Assembly (NCBI GenBank): GCA_002796025.1
Contig: PCVQ01000025.1
Location: forward strand, 1-5,242
DNA: 5,242 nt
Source of the DNA: Candidatus Peregrinibacteria bacterium CG11_big_fil_rev_8_21_14_0_20_46_8
GTDB lineage: Bacteria > Patescibacteriota > Gracilibacteria > UBA1369 > UM-FILTER-53-11
Direction of reading: 5' to 3'
Position 1 is the first letter of the stretch; every line of letters begins with the position of its first letter. This document shows, in pieces, positions 1-4,831 of this stretch. The position numbers and the translations under genes were made by a program. Under the pieces are notes generated by a model. That model ran no database searches. It worked only from the letters and a program-made list of their open reading frames with translations, and was not told where the DNA came from.

Positions 1-1030
1 ATGGATGGATCCAAAAGGGCGCATTATGGAAATTCTCAGCGAGCACACTTTGCAAGGCTGGCTCCAAGGTTACTTGCTTACCGGCCGTCACGGTCTGTTT
101 GCAACGTATGAGGCGTTTGCGATGATCGTTGCAAGTATGATCGATCAGTATGCAAAGTTCATTAAATTGAGTAAGCCAATTGCATGGCGCAAGCCACTGG
201 CATCGCTCAATTATATTTTGACGAGTTTGGGCTGGCGCCAAGAGCACAACGGCTTTTCGCACCAAAATCCTGGCTTCGTCGGCTCGATTATGATGAAGCA
301 CGGCGAATTTACCAGTGTCTACTTTCCAGCCGATGCAAACAGCTTGTTAGTAACACTCGAAGACTGTATGCAGCGAACAAATGCTGTAAATATTATCGTT
401 GCCGGTAAGCAAAAGATGCCGCAGTGGCTTACTCTGCAGCAGGCTCGCGAGCAATTAAAGACGGGCATAGGAACTTGGGACTGGGCGCATCCCGGCTCAA
501 AGAATCCCGATGTTGTTTTTGCGGCAATCGGGGACTATATGACGATCGAAACAATGGCGGCCGTCTCTATTTTGCGCAAAGAGGTGCCGGAATTGAATGT
601 TCGCGTGGTAAATATTTCGGAGCTTACTGCACTTGGATTCGGTGATGAGCGCGGCCCGGTACATAAGCGCAACTTCGAAAAATATTTTACTGCCGACCGT
701 CCAATTATCTTTTCATATCACGGCTATGCCGATGTTATTAAGCAGATGCTTTGGGATCTTGGATGTATTGAAGACCGTGTTTCAATTCATGCGTATCAAG
801 AAGAGGGGACGACGACGACTCCGTTCGATATGCATGTGCGCAATCAAACCAGCCGCTTTCATTTGGTTATGGATGCCCTTGTAGAGGGCAGTAAGTACAA
901 TGAACTCGTGCGCAAGCGCCGCGACGATTTAATTTGCAAATATAAGCGCTATCTCGACCAACATCAAAAATATATTTTGAAGTATGGTAAAGATTTAGAT
1001 GAGATTGAGAATTGGAAGTGGGAATTCTAG
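1..1030 (+). CDS. xfp: Phosphoketolase (xylulose-5-P/fructose-6-P phosphoketolase), C-terminal part, 5'-truncated by the window
   Basis: Thiamine-diphosphate enzyme that splits xylulose 5-phosphate (often also fructose 6-phosphate) with phosphate into acetyl phosphate and glyceraldehyde 3-phosphate (or erythrose 4-phosphate); cytosolic. The reading frame is open to the left edge (first full codon at base 2), so the Met at base 5 is internal. About 342 of the family's usual 790-820 residues are present. Counting from that Met, visible hallmarks are GRIMEILSEH (5-14), TGRHGLF..YEAF (27-37), HNGFSHQNPGF (81-91), EEGTTTTPFDM and RFHLVMD. E13, Y35, H81, N82 and H86 match in spacing the active-site residues E479, Y501, H548, N549 and H553 reported for bifidobacterial enzymes (numbering recalled, not aligned here). 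The C-terminus is of normal length and ends in WKWEF. It converges with the 108-residue gene: the two TAG stops overlap in CTAG. Family identification is very secure; substrate preference cannot be read from this part. Confidence 0.97.
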   Translation, partial: WMDPKGRIMEILSEHTLQGWLQGYLLTGRHGLFATYEAFAMIVASMIDQYAKFIKLSKPIAWRKPLASLNYILTSLGWRQEHNGFSHQNPGFVGSIMMKHGEFTSVYFPADANSLLVTLEDCMQRTNAVNIIVAGKQKMPQWLTLQQAREQLKTGIGTWDWAHPGSKNPDVVFAAIGDYMTIETMAAVSILRKEVPELNVRVVNISELTALGFGDERGPVHKRNFEKYFTADRPIIFSYHGYADVIKQMLWDLGCIEDRVSIHAYQEEGTTTTPFDMHVRNQTSRFHLVMDALVEGSKYNELVRKRRDDLICKYKRYLDQHQKYILKYGKDLDEIENWKWEF

Positions 1031-1036
1031 CTTTTT
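1008..1036 (+). terminator. Weak candidate terminator for xfp, overlapping its stop codon
   Basis: The arms AGAATT (1008-1013) and AATTCT (1023-1028) can pair around a 9-base loop. They are followed by AGC and a run of five T (1032-1036). The stem is short and AT-rich and lies inside the last xfp codons, so this is a weak call. No better hairpin with a T run is visible in the next 100 bases. Confidence 0.25.
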
Positions 1037-1353
1037 CTCAGTGCTATAAGTTTGCTCGAAAGTACTCTTGATTTTGTTACTGCTATTCTTGCCCGTAAAA
1101 AGGGCGCCGACATTTCGTCCTGCGGATCAAATTGTGGCAGTGAAGATGCCGCTTCTGAAATAATTGCGGCAATTTCAAGACGGTTATTAGTTCTCAGCTT
1201 GTTTATATTTGGAACAACATGCTTTAAAAAATGTCGCACGCTAGGGTTATTGGGTATGCCTGCTTTTTCCGCAGCTGCATCGTAATCGGTGTCTCCTGCT
1301 ATCGGCATCGCTTCAATCATCACGTTCACTTGTTCGGCTGTAATCTCAGTCAT
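1027..1353 (-). CDS. Uncharacterised 108-residue protein
   Basis: I do not recognise the family. The protein has no signal peptide or membrane segment and no Cys. Its N-terminal half is acidic and probably helical (MTEITAEQVNVMIEAMP), and its C-terminus is strongly basic (RARIAVTKSR...LIALRKS). The start ATG lies 3 bases after the TAA of the 61-residue membrane-protein gene, so the two are almost certainly one transcript, with translation perhaps continued by reinitiation. The sequence before the ATG (AATGAATAATAT) has no clear Shine-Dalgarno. The gene ends in a TAG whose bases overlap the TAG of convergent xfp. Support for its being real: it fills the gap exactly between two credible genes, it is much longer than chance on this strand, and its composition is protein-like. 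The overlapping + strand reading frame (1052-1285) resembles nothing known. Confidence 0.7.
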   Translation of the reverse strand: MTEITAEQVNVMIEAMPIAGDTDYDAAAEKAGIPNNPSVRHFLKHVVPNINKLRTNNRLEIAAIISEAASSLPQFDPQDEMSAPFLRARIAVTKSRVLSSKLIALRKS

Positions 1354-1356
1354 ATA

Positions 1357-1542
1357 TTATTCATTTTGAATATCAATATCGTCAGGTATTACATCATCAA
1401 TAGTATTCTCCTCATTATTCTCAATTGGATCTGGAGTCAAATTCCTATCGTCCTGCTGCCAAATATAGAATGCTCCGGCGACAATAAGAGCAGTGATAAT
1501 AATTGTGAGAACAATTACCCAAGGATCTGTTTTGTATTCCAT
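1357..1542 (-). CDS. Small single-pass membrane protein with an acidic tail (61 residues)
   Basis: Family unknown. A short N-terminus with one Lys (MEYKTDP) precedes one clear hydrophobic segment at about residues 8-28 (WVIVLTIIITALIVAGAFYIW-like in character), then a hydrophilic tail of about 32 residues with twelve Asp/Glu and a single Arg. By the positive-inside rule the N-terminus should be cytoplasmic and the acidic tail outside; this is an inference. There is no signal-peptidase site or lipobox Cys. It is followed after 3 bases by the 108-residue gene and lies 65 bases downstream of tRNA-Leu on the same strand. It could be a membrane anchor or partner for the soluble 108-residue protein, but nothing in the sequence proves that. 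The clean membrane segment and tight spacing make it a likely real gene. Confidence 0.75.
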   Translation of the reverse strand: MEYKTDPWVIVLTIIITALIVAGAFYIWQQDDRNLTPDPIENNEENTIDDVIPDDIDIQNE

Positions 1543-1560
1543 AATATGATTTGGTTACTG

Positions 1561-1591
1561 TTTATATTATGGAGGACGTGGAAGTACGCAA
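1561..1591 (-). promoter_or_regulatory. Possible promoter of the 61/108-residue gene pair
   Basis: On the - strand, TTGCGT (1591-1586) is followed after 16 bases by TAATAT (1569-1564); a second possible -10, TATAAA, lies at 1566-1561. The -35 match is poor. The pair may instead be read through from tRNA-Leu. A run of six T (1595-1590 on the - strand) lies 12 bases past the tRNA-Leu CCA end, but no separate hairpin precedes it. Confidence 0.25.
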
Positions 1592-1607
1592 AAAACAACA
1601 TAGATTA

Positions 1608-1694
1608 TGGTGCCCAAGAGAGGACTCGAACCTCCACGGACTTGCGTCCACTGCGACCTGAACGCAGCGCGTCTACCAATTCCGCCACCTGGGC
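1608..1694 (-). tRNA. tRNA-Leu (anticodon CAG)
   Basis: An 87-base class II tRNA with CCA encoded. The acceptor arms GCCCAGG and CTTGGGC pair with one G-U, followed by ACCA. The anticodon stem CTGCG/CGCAG closes the loop TTCAGGT, giving anticodon CAG, which reads CUG. The long variable arm is GGAC-GCAA-GTCC with a GNRA-type loop, and the T loop is TTCGAGT. Its first base (1694) directly follows the stop codon of the thioredoxin-like gene (1697-1695) with no spacer. The 5' end must therefore be freed from an mRNA by RNase P if the two are co-transcribed. Confidence 0.97.
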
Positions 1695-2246
1695 TTATTT
1701 TTTCCACTTGATTGAGCAGCCCATACTTGGATTCTGCTTTTTGCTTACCTCGCGCCCTTCTACCATTGCAGCCAGTGCTTCATCCAGTTCGTGACGGGTA
1801 ACATTCTCCGGCTCCTGCCAGTTGTCATTGATGCGGCCGTGATACGCCAGTCCGCGCCCCTCATCATATGCAAAAATATCCGGTGTGCACGTTGCTTTAT
1901 AGGCTTTTGCCACCTCTTGCGTCGAGTCTTCTAAATAGGGAAAGTTGTGATTTTTTTCTGCAGCGTATTCTTTCATCTTTGCAAAGCTGTCTTCTGGGTA
2001 GCTCTCACTGTCATTTGAATTTATTCCCACAAATTGAACACCTTTGTCTTCATATTTGCTTTGCAATGCCACAAGCCGGTCCCATGCCGCCTGCACATAG
2101 GGGCAGTGATTGCACATAAATATCACTACAAGCACTTTTGCATCTTTAAACGATGCTAGTGAGTATGCGCGGCCGTCTATGCCCGATAAATTAAAATCAG
2201 GAGCTTTTTCTCCAAATGGAATTGATTCTGAGTATGCGAGTGCCAT
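1695..2246 (-). CDS. Thioredoxin-fold redox protein of the AhpC/TSA (peroxiredoxin-like) superfamily
   Basis: A probable cytosolic thiol-disulfide or peroxiredoxin-like protein of 183 residues, close to usual length for the PRX_like1-type thioredoxin family. There is no signal peptide. Visible features: FGEKAPDFNLSGIDG (11-25), typical of AhpC/TSA N-termini; a redox CxxC in FMCNHCPYV (C45 and C48) after the core strand VLVVIF; GINSNDSE (74-81); a cis-Pro position at TCTPDIFAYD (P122, preceded by C120); and the C-terminal signature NPSMGCSIKWK with a further Cys (C176). Substrate and electron donor are not predictable. The ATG is 14 bases after the CCA end of tRNA-Val and has no Shine-Dalgarno (TATAAAAAACAATC precedes it). 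The TAA abuts tRNA-Leu. The gene is thus sandwiched between two tRNA genes and is either processed from a tRNA-mRNA-tRNA transcript or started from a promoter inside tRNA-Val. Confidence 0.93.
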   Translation of the reverse strand: MALAYSESIPFGEKAPDFNLSGIDGRAYSLASFKDAKVLVVIFMCNHCPYVQAAWDRLVALQSKYEDKGVQFVGINSNDSESYPEDSFAKMKEYAAEKNHNFPYLEDSTQEVAKAYKATCTPDIFAYDEGRGLAYHGRINDNWQEPENVTRHELDEALAAMVEGREVSKKQNPSMGCSIKWKK

Positions 2247-2254
2247 GATTGTTT

Positions 2255-2282
2255 TTTATATGGTGGGCGCTGAGGGATTCGA
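2255..2282 (-). promoter_or_regulatory. Possible internal promoter for a leaderless thioredoxin-like mRNA
   Basis: TATAAA (2260-2255) begins directly after the tRNA-Val CCA. The T-loop sequence TTCGAA lies exactly 17 bases upstream in the -35 position (3 of 6 matches to TTGACA). Transcription would start about 7 bases downstream, at or next to the A of the ATG (2246), giving a leaderless message. The absence of a Shine-Dalgarno agrees with this, but the -35 match is weak and the AT-rich spacer may be chance. Confidence 0.25.
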
Positions 2283-2337
2283 ACCCCCGGCCTTCTCGGT
2301 GTAAACGAGACGCTCTAACCAACTGAGCTAAGCGCCC
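2261..2337 (-). tRNA. tRNA-Val (anticodon UAC)
   Basis: A 77-base tRNA with CCA encoded. Acceptor arms GGGCGCT and AGCGCCC pair perfectly. The D arm is GCTC...GAGC, the anticodon stem TCTCG/CGAGA holds the loop TTTACAC (anticodon TAC, reading GUA and related Val codons), and the T arm GGGGG-TTCGAAT-CCCTC has one G-U. It lies upstream of, and on the same strand as, the thioredoxin-like gene (14 bases away). A likely promoter lies about 30-65 bases upstream. Confidence 0.98.
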
Positions 2338-2339
2338 TC

Positions 2340-2371
2340 AGCGGACAGGAAGCGAAGCGAACCTGTCCGCT
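2340..2371. repeat. GC-rich 10-bp inverted repeat just upstream of tRNA-Val
   Basis: AGCGGACAGG (2340-2349) and CCTGTCCGCT (2362-2371) are perfect inverted arms around the 12-base loop AAGCGAAGCGAA, itself a short tandem of AAGCG. The repeat ends 2 bases before the tRNA-Val 5' end. Neither side carries a proper T run (GAGGGCG on the - side, TTATTTATAA on the + side), so it is not a convincing intrinsic terminator. It would fall in the leader of the tRNA-Val precursor if the promoter listed next is used. It could also be a copy of a dispersed palindrome; this cannot be judged from one window. Confidence 0.75.
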
Positions 2372-2373
2372 TA

Positions 2374-2402
2374 TTTATAAAGCAAGTGCGCCAAAGGCGC
2401 AA
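2374..2402 (-). promoter_or_regulatory. Probable promoter of the tRNA-Val / thioredoxin-like / tRNA-Leu group
   Basis: On the - strand TTGCGC (2402-2397) is followed after exactly 17 bases by TATAAA (2379-2374), 4/6 and 5/6 matches to the sigma-70 consensus. The start point would fall near 2367, about 30 bases before tRNA-Val. The spacer and -35 overlap a small perfect hairpin, TGCGCC-TTT-GGCGCA (2401-2387), which could alternatively belong to the end of the upstream regulator gene, although the T run behind it is poor. Confidence 0.45.
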
Positions 2403-2446
2403 TATTATTTTAATTGCTTATTTTGTGGCGGTTCTTTCGACTGTCT

Positions 2447-3508
2447 TTAGCTCTTTGCCAAATCATACGCATTTCTACCCACACGCTCGAAGATAGGCTT
2501 GTTCTTGAGGTTGAGAAGAATTGTAATGCGCTTTACTTGGCGCTTTTTGAGCACCTCGGCGATGATCTGATCGCGCTCAAGCGGACCTTTTTCTTGCAGG
2601 ATATTTGCAATCACGTCAGCCACTGTGCCATCTTCATATCCCCACTCGCGCAGTGCATAAATACCCCGGCCAATCAGCACAAAGCCCTCATCTCGAATGA
2701 GTTCATTGTGTACGGCTTGTACATTAATCACTTTATTATCAAAGTGCGCATTTGAGATTCTGTTTGCAATCTCCACATAATGAAGCGGCTTTTTAACATC
2801 ATTAAGGATGTAGAGTATTTTATCGCGCAGAGTTCGTGGATTAATATGACGCCAGCTTGCAAGCCCGACGCCTTTTTTTGTTACTTTAATGCGGCGGTCG
2901 AGTTCGAGGCACGATTGCACAAATTGTTTGTCGCGCTTTTTGTGGTCTTTGGTTTCGAGATTTTCAATAAGCTCATCAATTGGCATAACTTCTGTATAAC
3001 CCGATAGGAGTTTGAGTGTTTTTTCGCAAAGATCCATAATTTCATTTCGCTCGATAGTCTTGAGTTTGAAATATGGGACATAGTTAATTGTGTTTGGAAC
3101 CTTTTCTATATTGGCATCAAGTTCAACGGAAAGTTTAATTGCTGCAGCATCAATGCCCTCTTTATTATTTACCATCGACATAAGTTCACTTACTAATTTG
3201 TCTTCGGCAACAACCCCTGCATACTTTTGAATAATCGTATTTGCATATTGATTGAAGGTGTGAAGTTTTGTATTTACAACATTACGCGAAAGTTTGCGTA
3301 ATGCATTCTTTTCTATTTGCCGTATGCGTTCACGCGTTACGCCAAATTCTTGGCCAATCTTTTCGAGCGTCGCGTGCGGACGACCGTTAAGACTGTAGCG
3401 GTTTTCAATAATATGCTTCTCTTTTGGAGAGAGAAGAATGAGGAGATTATTTACAAGCTCTTTGACCTCCGGAAGTGTCGTCGTAATGTTAGTAGTATCT
3501 TGGACCAT
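2447..3508 (-). CDS. Sigma-70 region 4 / HARE-HTH fusion regulator (no sigma region 2)
   Basis: A 353-residue predicted DNA- or RNA-polymerase-binding regulator. Residues about 24-75 are a classic sigma-70 region 4: LSPKEKHIIENRY, then the helix-turn-helix TLEKIGQEFGVTRERIRQIE and NALRKL. There is no region 2 or 3, so by itself it lacks the part that melts the -10 element. A helical linker (about 80-170) follows, then winged-helix units. The clearest is HARE-HTH-like at about 225-290 (RTLRDKILYIL..VKKPLHYVEIANRI...IGRGIYALREWG), the domain type also found in the RpoE delta subunit of Firmicutes. Similar, less certain units lie before it (about 175-222, ending KKGVGLASW) and after it (about 295-350, ending VGRNAYDLA). 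The architecture is known among CPR genomes; its role is not, to my knowledge, established. It could be an alternative specificity factor, a transcription activator or a sigma competitor. It stands alone, 176 bases from ruvA, and has its own promoter candidate. No clear Shine-Dalgarno precedes the ATG. Confidence 0.88.
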   Translation of the reverse strand: MVQDTTNITTTLPEVKELVNNLLILLSPKEKHIIENRYSLNGRPHATLEKIGQEFGVTRERIRQIEKNALRKLSRNVVNTKLHTFNQYANTIIQKYAGVVAEDKLVSELMSMVNNKEGIDAAAIKLSVELDANIEKVPNTINYVPYFKLKTIERNEIMDLCEKTLKLLSGYTEVMPIDELIENLETKDHKKRDKQFVQSCLELDRRIKVTKKGVGLASWRHINPRTLRDKILYILNDVKKPLHYVEIANRISNAHFDNKVINVQAVHNELIRDEGFVLIGRGIYALREWGYEDGTVADVIANILQEKGPLERDQIIAEVLKKRQVKRITILLNLKNKPIFERVGRNAYDLAKS

Positions 3509-3547
3509 ATTTCGTTTTGGACAGTGAGTAAAAAAGTGTACTTAGTT

Positions 3548-3575
3548 ATGCTAACATCTCTTGTGCCATAGTCAA
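3548..3575 (-). promoter_or_regulatory. Probable promoter of the sigma4/HARE regulator gene
   Basis: On the - strand TTGACT (3575-3570, 5/6) is followed after 16 bases by TAGCAT (3553-3548, 4/6), with a TG one base before the -10 (TGTTAGCAT), an extended -10 form. The start would be near 3541, giving a leader of about 33 bases before the ATG at 3508. The -10 overlaps a small palindrome (GTTA-TGC-TAAC, 3545-3555), and the -35 is part of an inverted repeat with 3597-3604. Confidence 0.5.
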
Positions 3576-3604
3576 ATCTTTGTGCAGCTAACTGTGTTGA
3601 CTAT
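3568..3604. repeat. Inverted repeat across the regulator's -35 region (possible operator)
   Basis: ATAGTCAA (3568-3575) and TTGACTAT (3597-3604) are perfect 8-base inverted arms separated by 21 bases. The left arm contains the proposed -35 box. The centre-to-centre distance of 29 bases is close to three helical turns, so the two arms would lie on nearly the same face of the DNA. This suits a dimeric regulator, but two 8-base arms in AT-rich DNA may also be chance. Confidence 0.4.
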
Positions 3605-3606
3605 AG

Positions 3607-3628
3607 TTTGCTTTTTACAAAAAGCAAA
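3607..3628. repeat. Near-perfect 22-base palindrome in the ruvA-regulator gap
   Basis: TTTGCTTTTT (3607-3616) and AAAAAGCAAA (3619-3628) are perfect 10-base arms around the two-base centre AC. It lies between the ruvA stop (3685) and the promoter of the next gene. It may be part of the end of the tgt-HD-ruvA transcript, or a protein-binding site upstream of the regulator promoter. There is no T run directly after it in either direction beyond the arm itself, so a standard terminator is not proven. Confidence 0.6.
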
Positions 3629-3642
3629 TCAATGGCTGTCGT

Positions 3643-3672
3643 TTATAAATAACAACATAACTGGTTTATGCT
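3643..3672 (-). terminator. Weak candidate terminator after ruvA
   Basis: On the - strand, CATAA (3670-3666) and TTATG (3660-3656) pair around ACCAG, extendable by two pairs including a G-U, and are followed by a T-rich stretch TTGTTATTTAT. The stem is short and AT-rich. Together with the palindrome at 3607-3628 it is the only candidate for ending the ruvA transcript. Confidence 0.25.
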
Positions 3673-3684
3673 GCATTATATGTT

Positions 3685-4248
3685 TTAAATTCCTTTTAAG
3701 AAGAGCTTTATGATCTCTTCTTCATCTTTTATTTGATTGGGAATTTTTTTGAGACCTTCAGTAACTTGGTGTCGTTTGTAGCCGAGCGCCATTAAGGCTG
3801 TTACGACATCATCGTGATGGGATTCAGCAGGATATTCACCCGTAAGTACTAATTCTTTAATTTTTCCTTCAAGATCTATACAGAGGCGCTCTGCAGTTTT
3901 GCGGCCGATTCCGGGAAGCCGGATGAAGAAAGCACTGTCTCGTTGTGCAATAGCTTGTTTTGAATGCGCAAGAGGTACATTAATAATTTCGAGTGCCGAT
4001 CGGGGCCCGATTCCCGATACACCTAAAAGAAGCCTGAAAAATTCCCACTGCTCTTGTGTGCAAAAGCCATAAAGGGAGATATCATCTTCACGTACATTTG
4101 TGTGAATAAAGAGTTCTAGCTCTTGCTGCTCTTCGATCTTTTCGAGTTGGGAGCTGGGCATATTTACAAGATACCCAACATTTTGTACATCCAAAATAAT
4201 GCTCTTCGCTCCTTTTTTAAGCACGCTTCCTTTGAGGTATGAAATCAT
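3685..4248 (-). CDS. ruvA: Holliday junction branch migration protein RuvA
   Basis: RuvA binds four-way junctions as a tetramer and loads the RuvB helicase for branch migration in recombinational repair. The start is placed at the ATG at 4248 (MISYLKGSVL), because RuvA proteins begin with this strand of the OB fold. The frame extends 15 codons further, to 4293, but those residues are unlike RuvA and would overlap the preceding gene. The protein is 187 residues, slightly under the usual 190-205. Domains: OB fold about 1-62 (VGYLVNMP, LFIHTNVREDDISLYGF); two helix-hairpin-helix motifs, GVSGIGPRSAL (76-86) and LPGIGRKTAERL (111-122); and a C-terminal domain III (about 147-187, DVVTALMALGYKRHQV) that contacts RuvB. 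It follows the HD gene by 13 bases and is likely co-transcribed with HD and tgt. ruvB and ruvC are not in the window. Confidence 0.95.
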   Translation of the reverse strand: MISYLKGSVLKKGAKSIILDVQNVGYLVNMPSSQLEKIEEQQELELFIHTNVREDDISLYGFCTQEQWEFFRLLLGVSGIGPRSALEIINVPLAHSKQAIAQRDSAFFIRLPGIGRKTAERLCIDLEGKIKELVLTGEYPAESHHDDVVTALMALGYKRHQVTEGLKKIPNQIKDEEEIIKLFLKGI

Positions 4249-4261
4249 AGATGCAGCAGTA

Positions 4262-4831
4262 TTAAACGGTATTGAGATGATCCCACCAGTCACTGAATTT
4301 TCGCTTTTTTAAATCTTTAAAAATCTTTTTTGCGGATTTTGTTTTGAGAAATTTATTGCCGTTGTCGAGCCAGCGCTTGGCACTGACAAAGCCGATGTCC
4401 CAGTACTCTTTTGCTTGAAACATAGTTTCGAGAAGATCGGCATCGCGCGCCACGTGTGAGGCCTTTGTCTCTTGGTCGTGGAATTCGGTCCAGAGTTGGC
4501 GAATGCGTTTTTGCATGGCTTCCGGCAGGGGGCTGGTCTGCTCTTCCATCGCCTTTTTTTCGTAAGGTTTGAGATCGAAGTAGCGTTTGGAGATGTTGTG
4601 CTGGTCGCCAACGCGAATTTCTCCGATATCGTGAAAAGTGCACATCGCCGCAACGTATTCGGGATTTTCGTCTTCCAGTATGGCGAGCAAATAGCCGATT
4701 TGCGCACTGCGGCTTGAATGCTCTGCAAGCGTATCGGGTTGTTTTACCCCGGCAAACTTGCTCCCAATGTGTGAGAGCTTTTTCATCATGCCCAGTTCGA
4801 AGCAGAAATCAGTTAGTACCGGTTTGGCCAT
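4262..4831 (-). CDS. HD-domain phosphohydrolase, YfbR/HDDC2-like (probable 5'-deoxynucleotidase)
   Basis: A predicted metal-dependent hydrolase removing phosphate from deoxynucleoside monophosphates; the substrate is inferred from the family. The start is taken at the ATG at 4831 (MAKPVLTDFCFELG), giving 189 residues, because homologues begin just before the F.FE.G helix. A longer frame from 4885 would overlap tgt by 77 bases. Metal and catalytic residues, counted from this start: H38 in LAEHSSRSA, H67-D68 in the HD motif TFHDIGE, E71 and D76 (spaced as E72 and D77 of E. coli YfbR), and D132 in ARDADLLE. The C-terminus is Lys- and Trp-rich (KKIFKDLKKRKFSDWWDHL). The start lies 23 bases inside the end of tgt, which suggests translational coupling; ruvA follows after 13 bases. 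HD family membership is very secure, the exact activity moderately so. Confidence 0.9.
   Translation of the reverse strand: MAKPVLTDFCFELGMMKKLSHIGSKFAGVKQPDTLAEHSSRSAQIGYLLAILEDENPEYVAAMCTFHDIGEIRVGDQHNISKRYFDLKPYEKKAMEEQTSPLPEAMQKRIRQLWTEFHDQETKASHVARDADLLETMFQAKEYWDIGFVSAKRWLDNGNKFLKTKSAKKIFKDLKKRKFSDWWDHLNTV

Noticed and set aside
1231..1794. 187-codon open frame on the + strand
   Set aside because: It runs antisense through the 61-residue gene, tRNA-Leu and the thioredoxin-like gene. The peptide AQERTRTSTDLRPLRPERSA inside it is the familiar false translation of an antisense tRNA-Leu.
2110..2304. 64-codon open frame on the + strand
   Set aside because: It is antisense to the thioredoxin-like gene and tRNA-Val; its end GAEGFEPPAFSV is the well-known false peptide from an antisense tRNA.
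2387..2401. Small hairpin TGCGCC-TTT-GGCGCA as a terminator of the sigma4/HARE gene
   Set aside because: The stem is perfect but only 6-7 bp, and the sequence after it on the - strand (CTTGCTTTAT) is not a proper T run. It also overlaps a better promoter reading.
3597..3625. A + strand promoter starting with TTGACT at 3597
   Set aside because: No -10-like hexamer lies 15-19 bases downstream (the sequence there is AAAAGC), and no + strand gene follows.
4249..4293. A 15-codon N-terminal extension of ruvA
   Set aside because: RuvA proteins start at the M-I-x-x-L-x-G strand (4248). The extra residues TGGIISIPFNTAAS do not fit the family, would overlap the HD gene, and have no Shine-Dalgarno.
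4309..4728. Long open frames in other - strand frames within the HD gene (also 4353-4643)
   Set aside because: They are out-of-frame shadows of the HD gene, whose own frame carries all HD catalytic residues.
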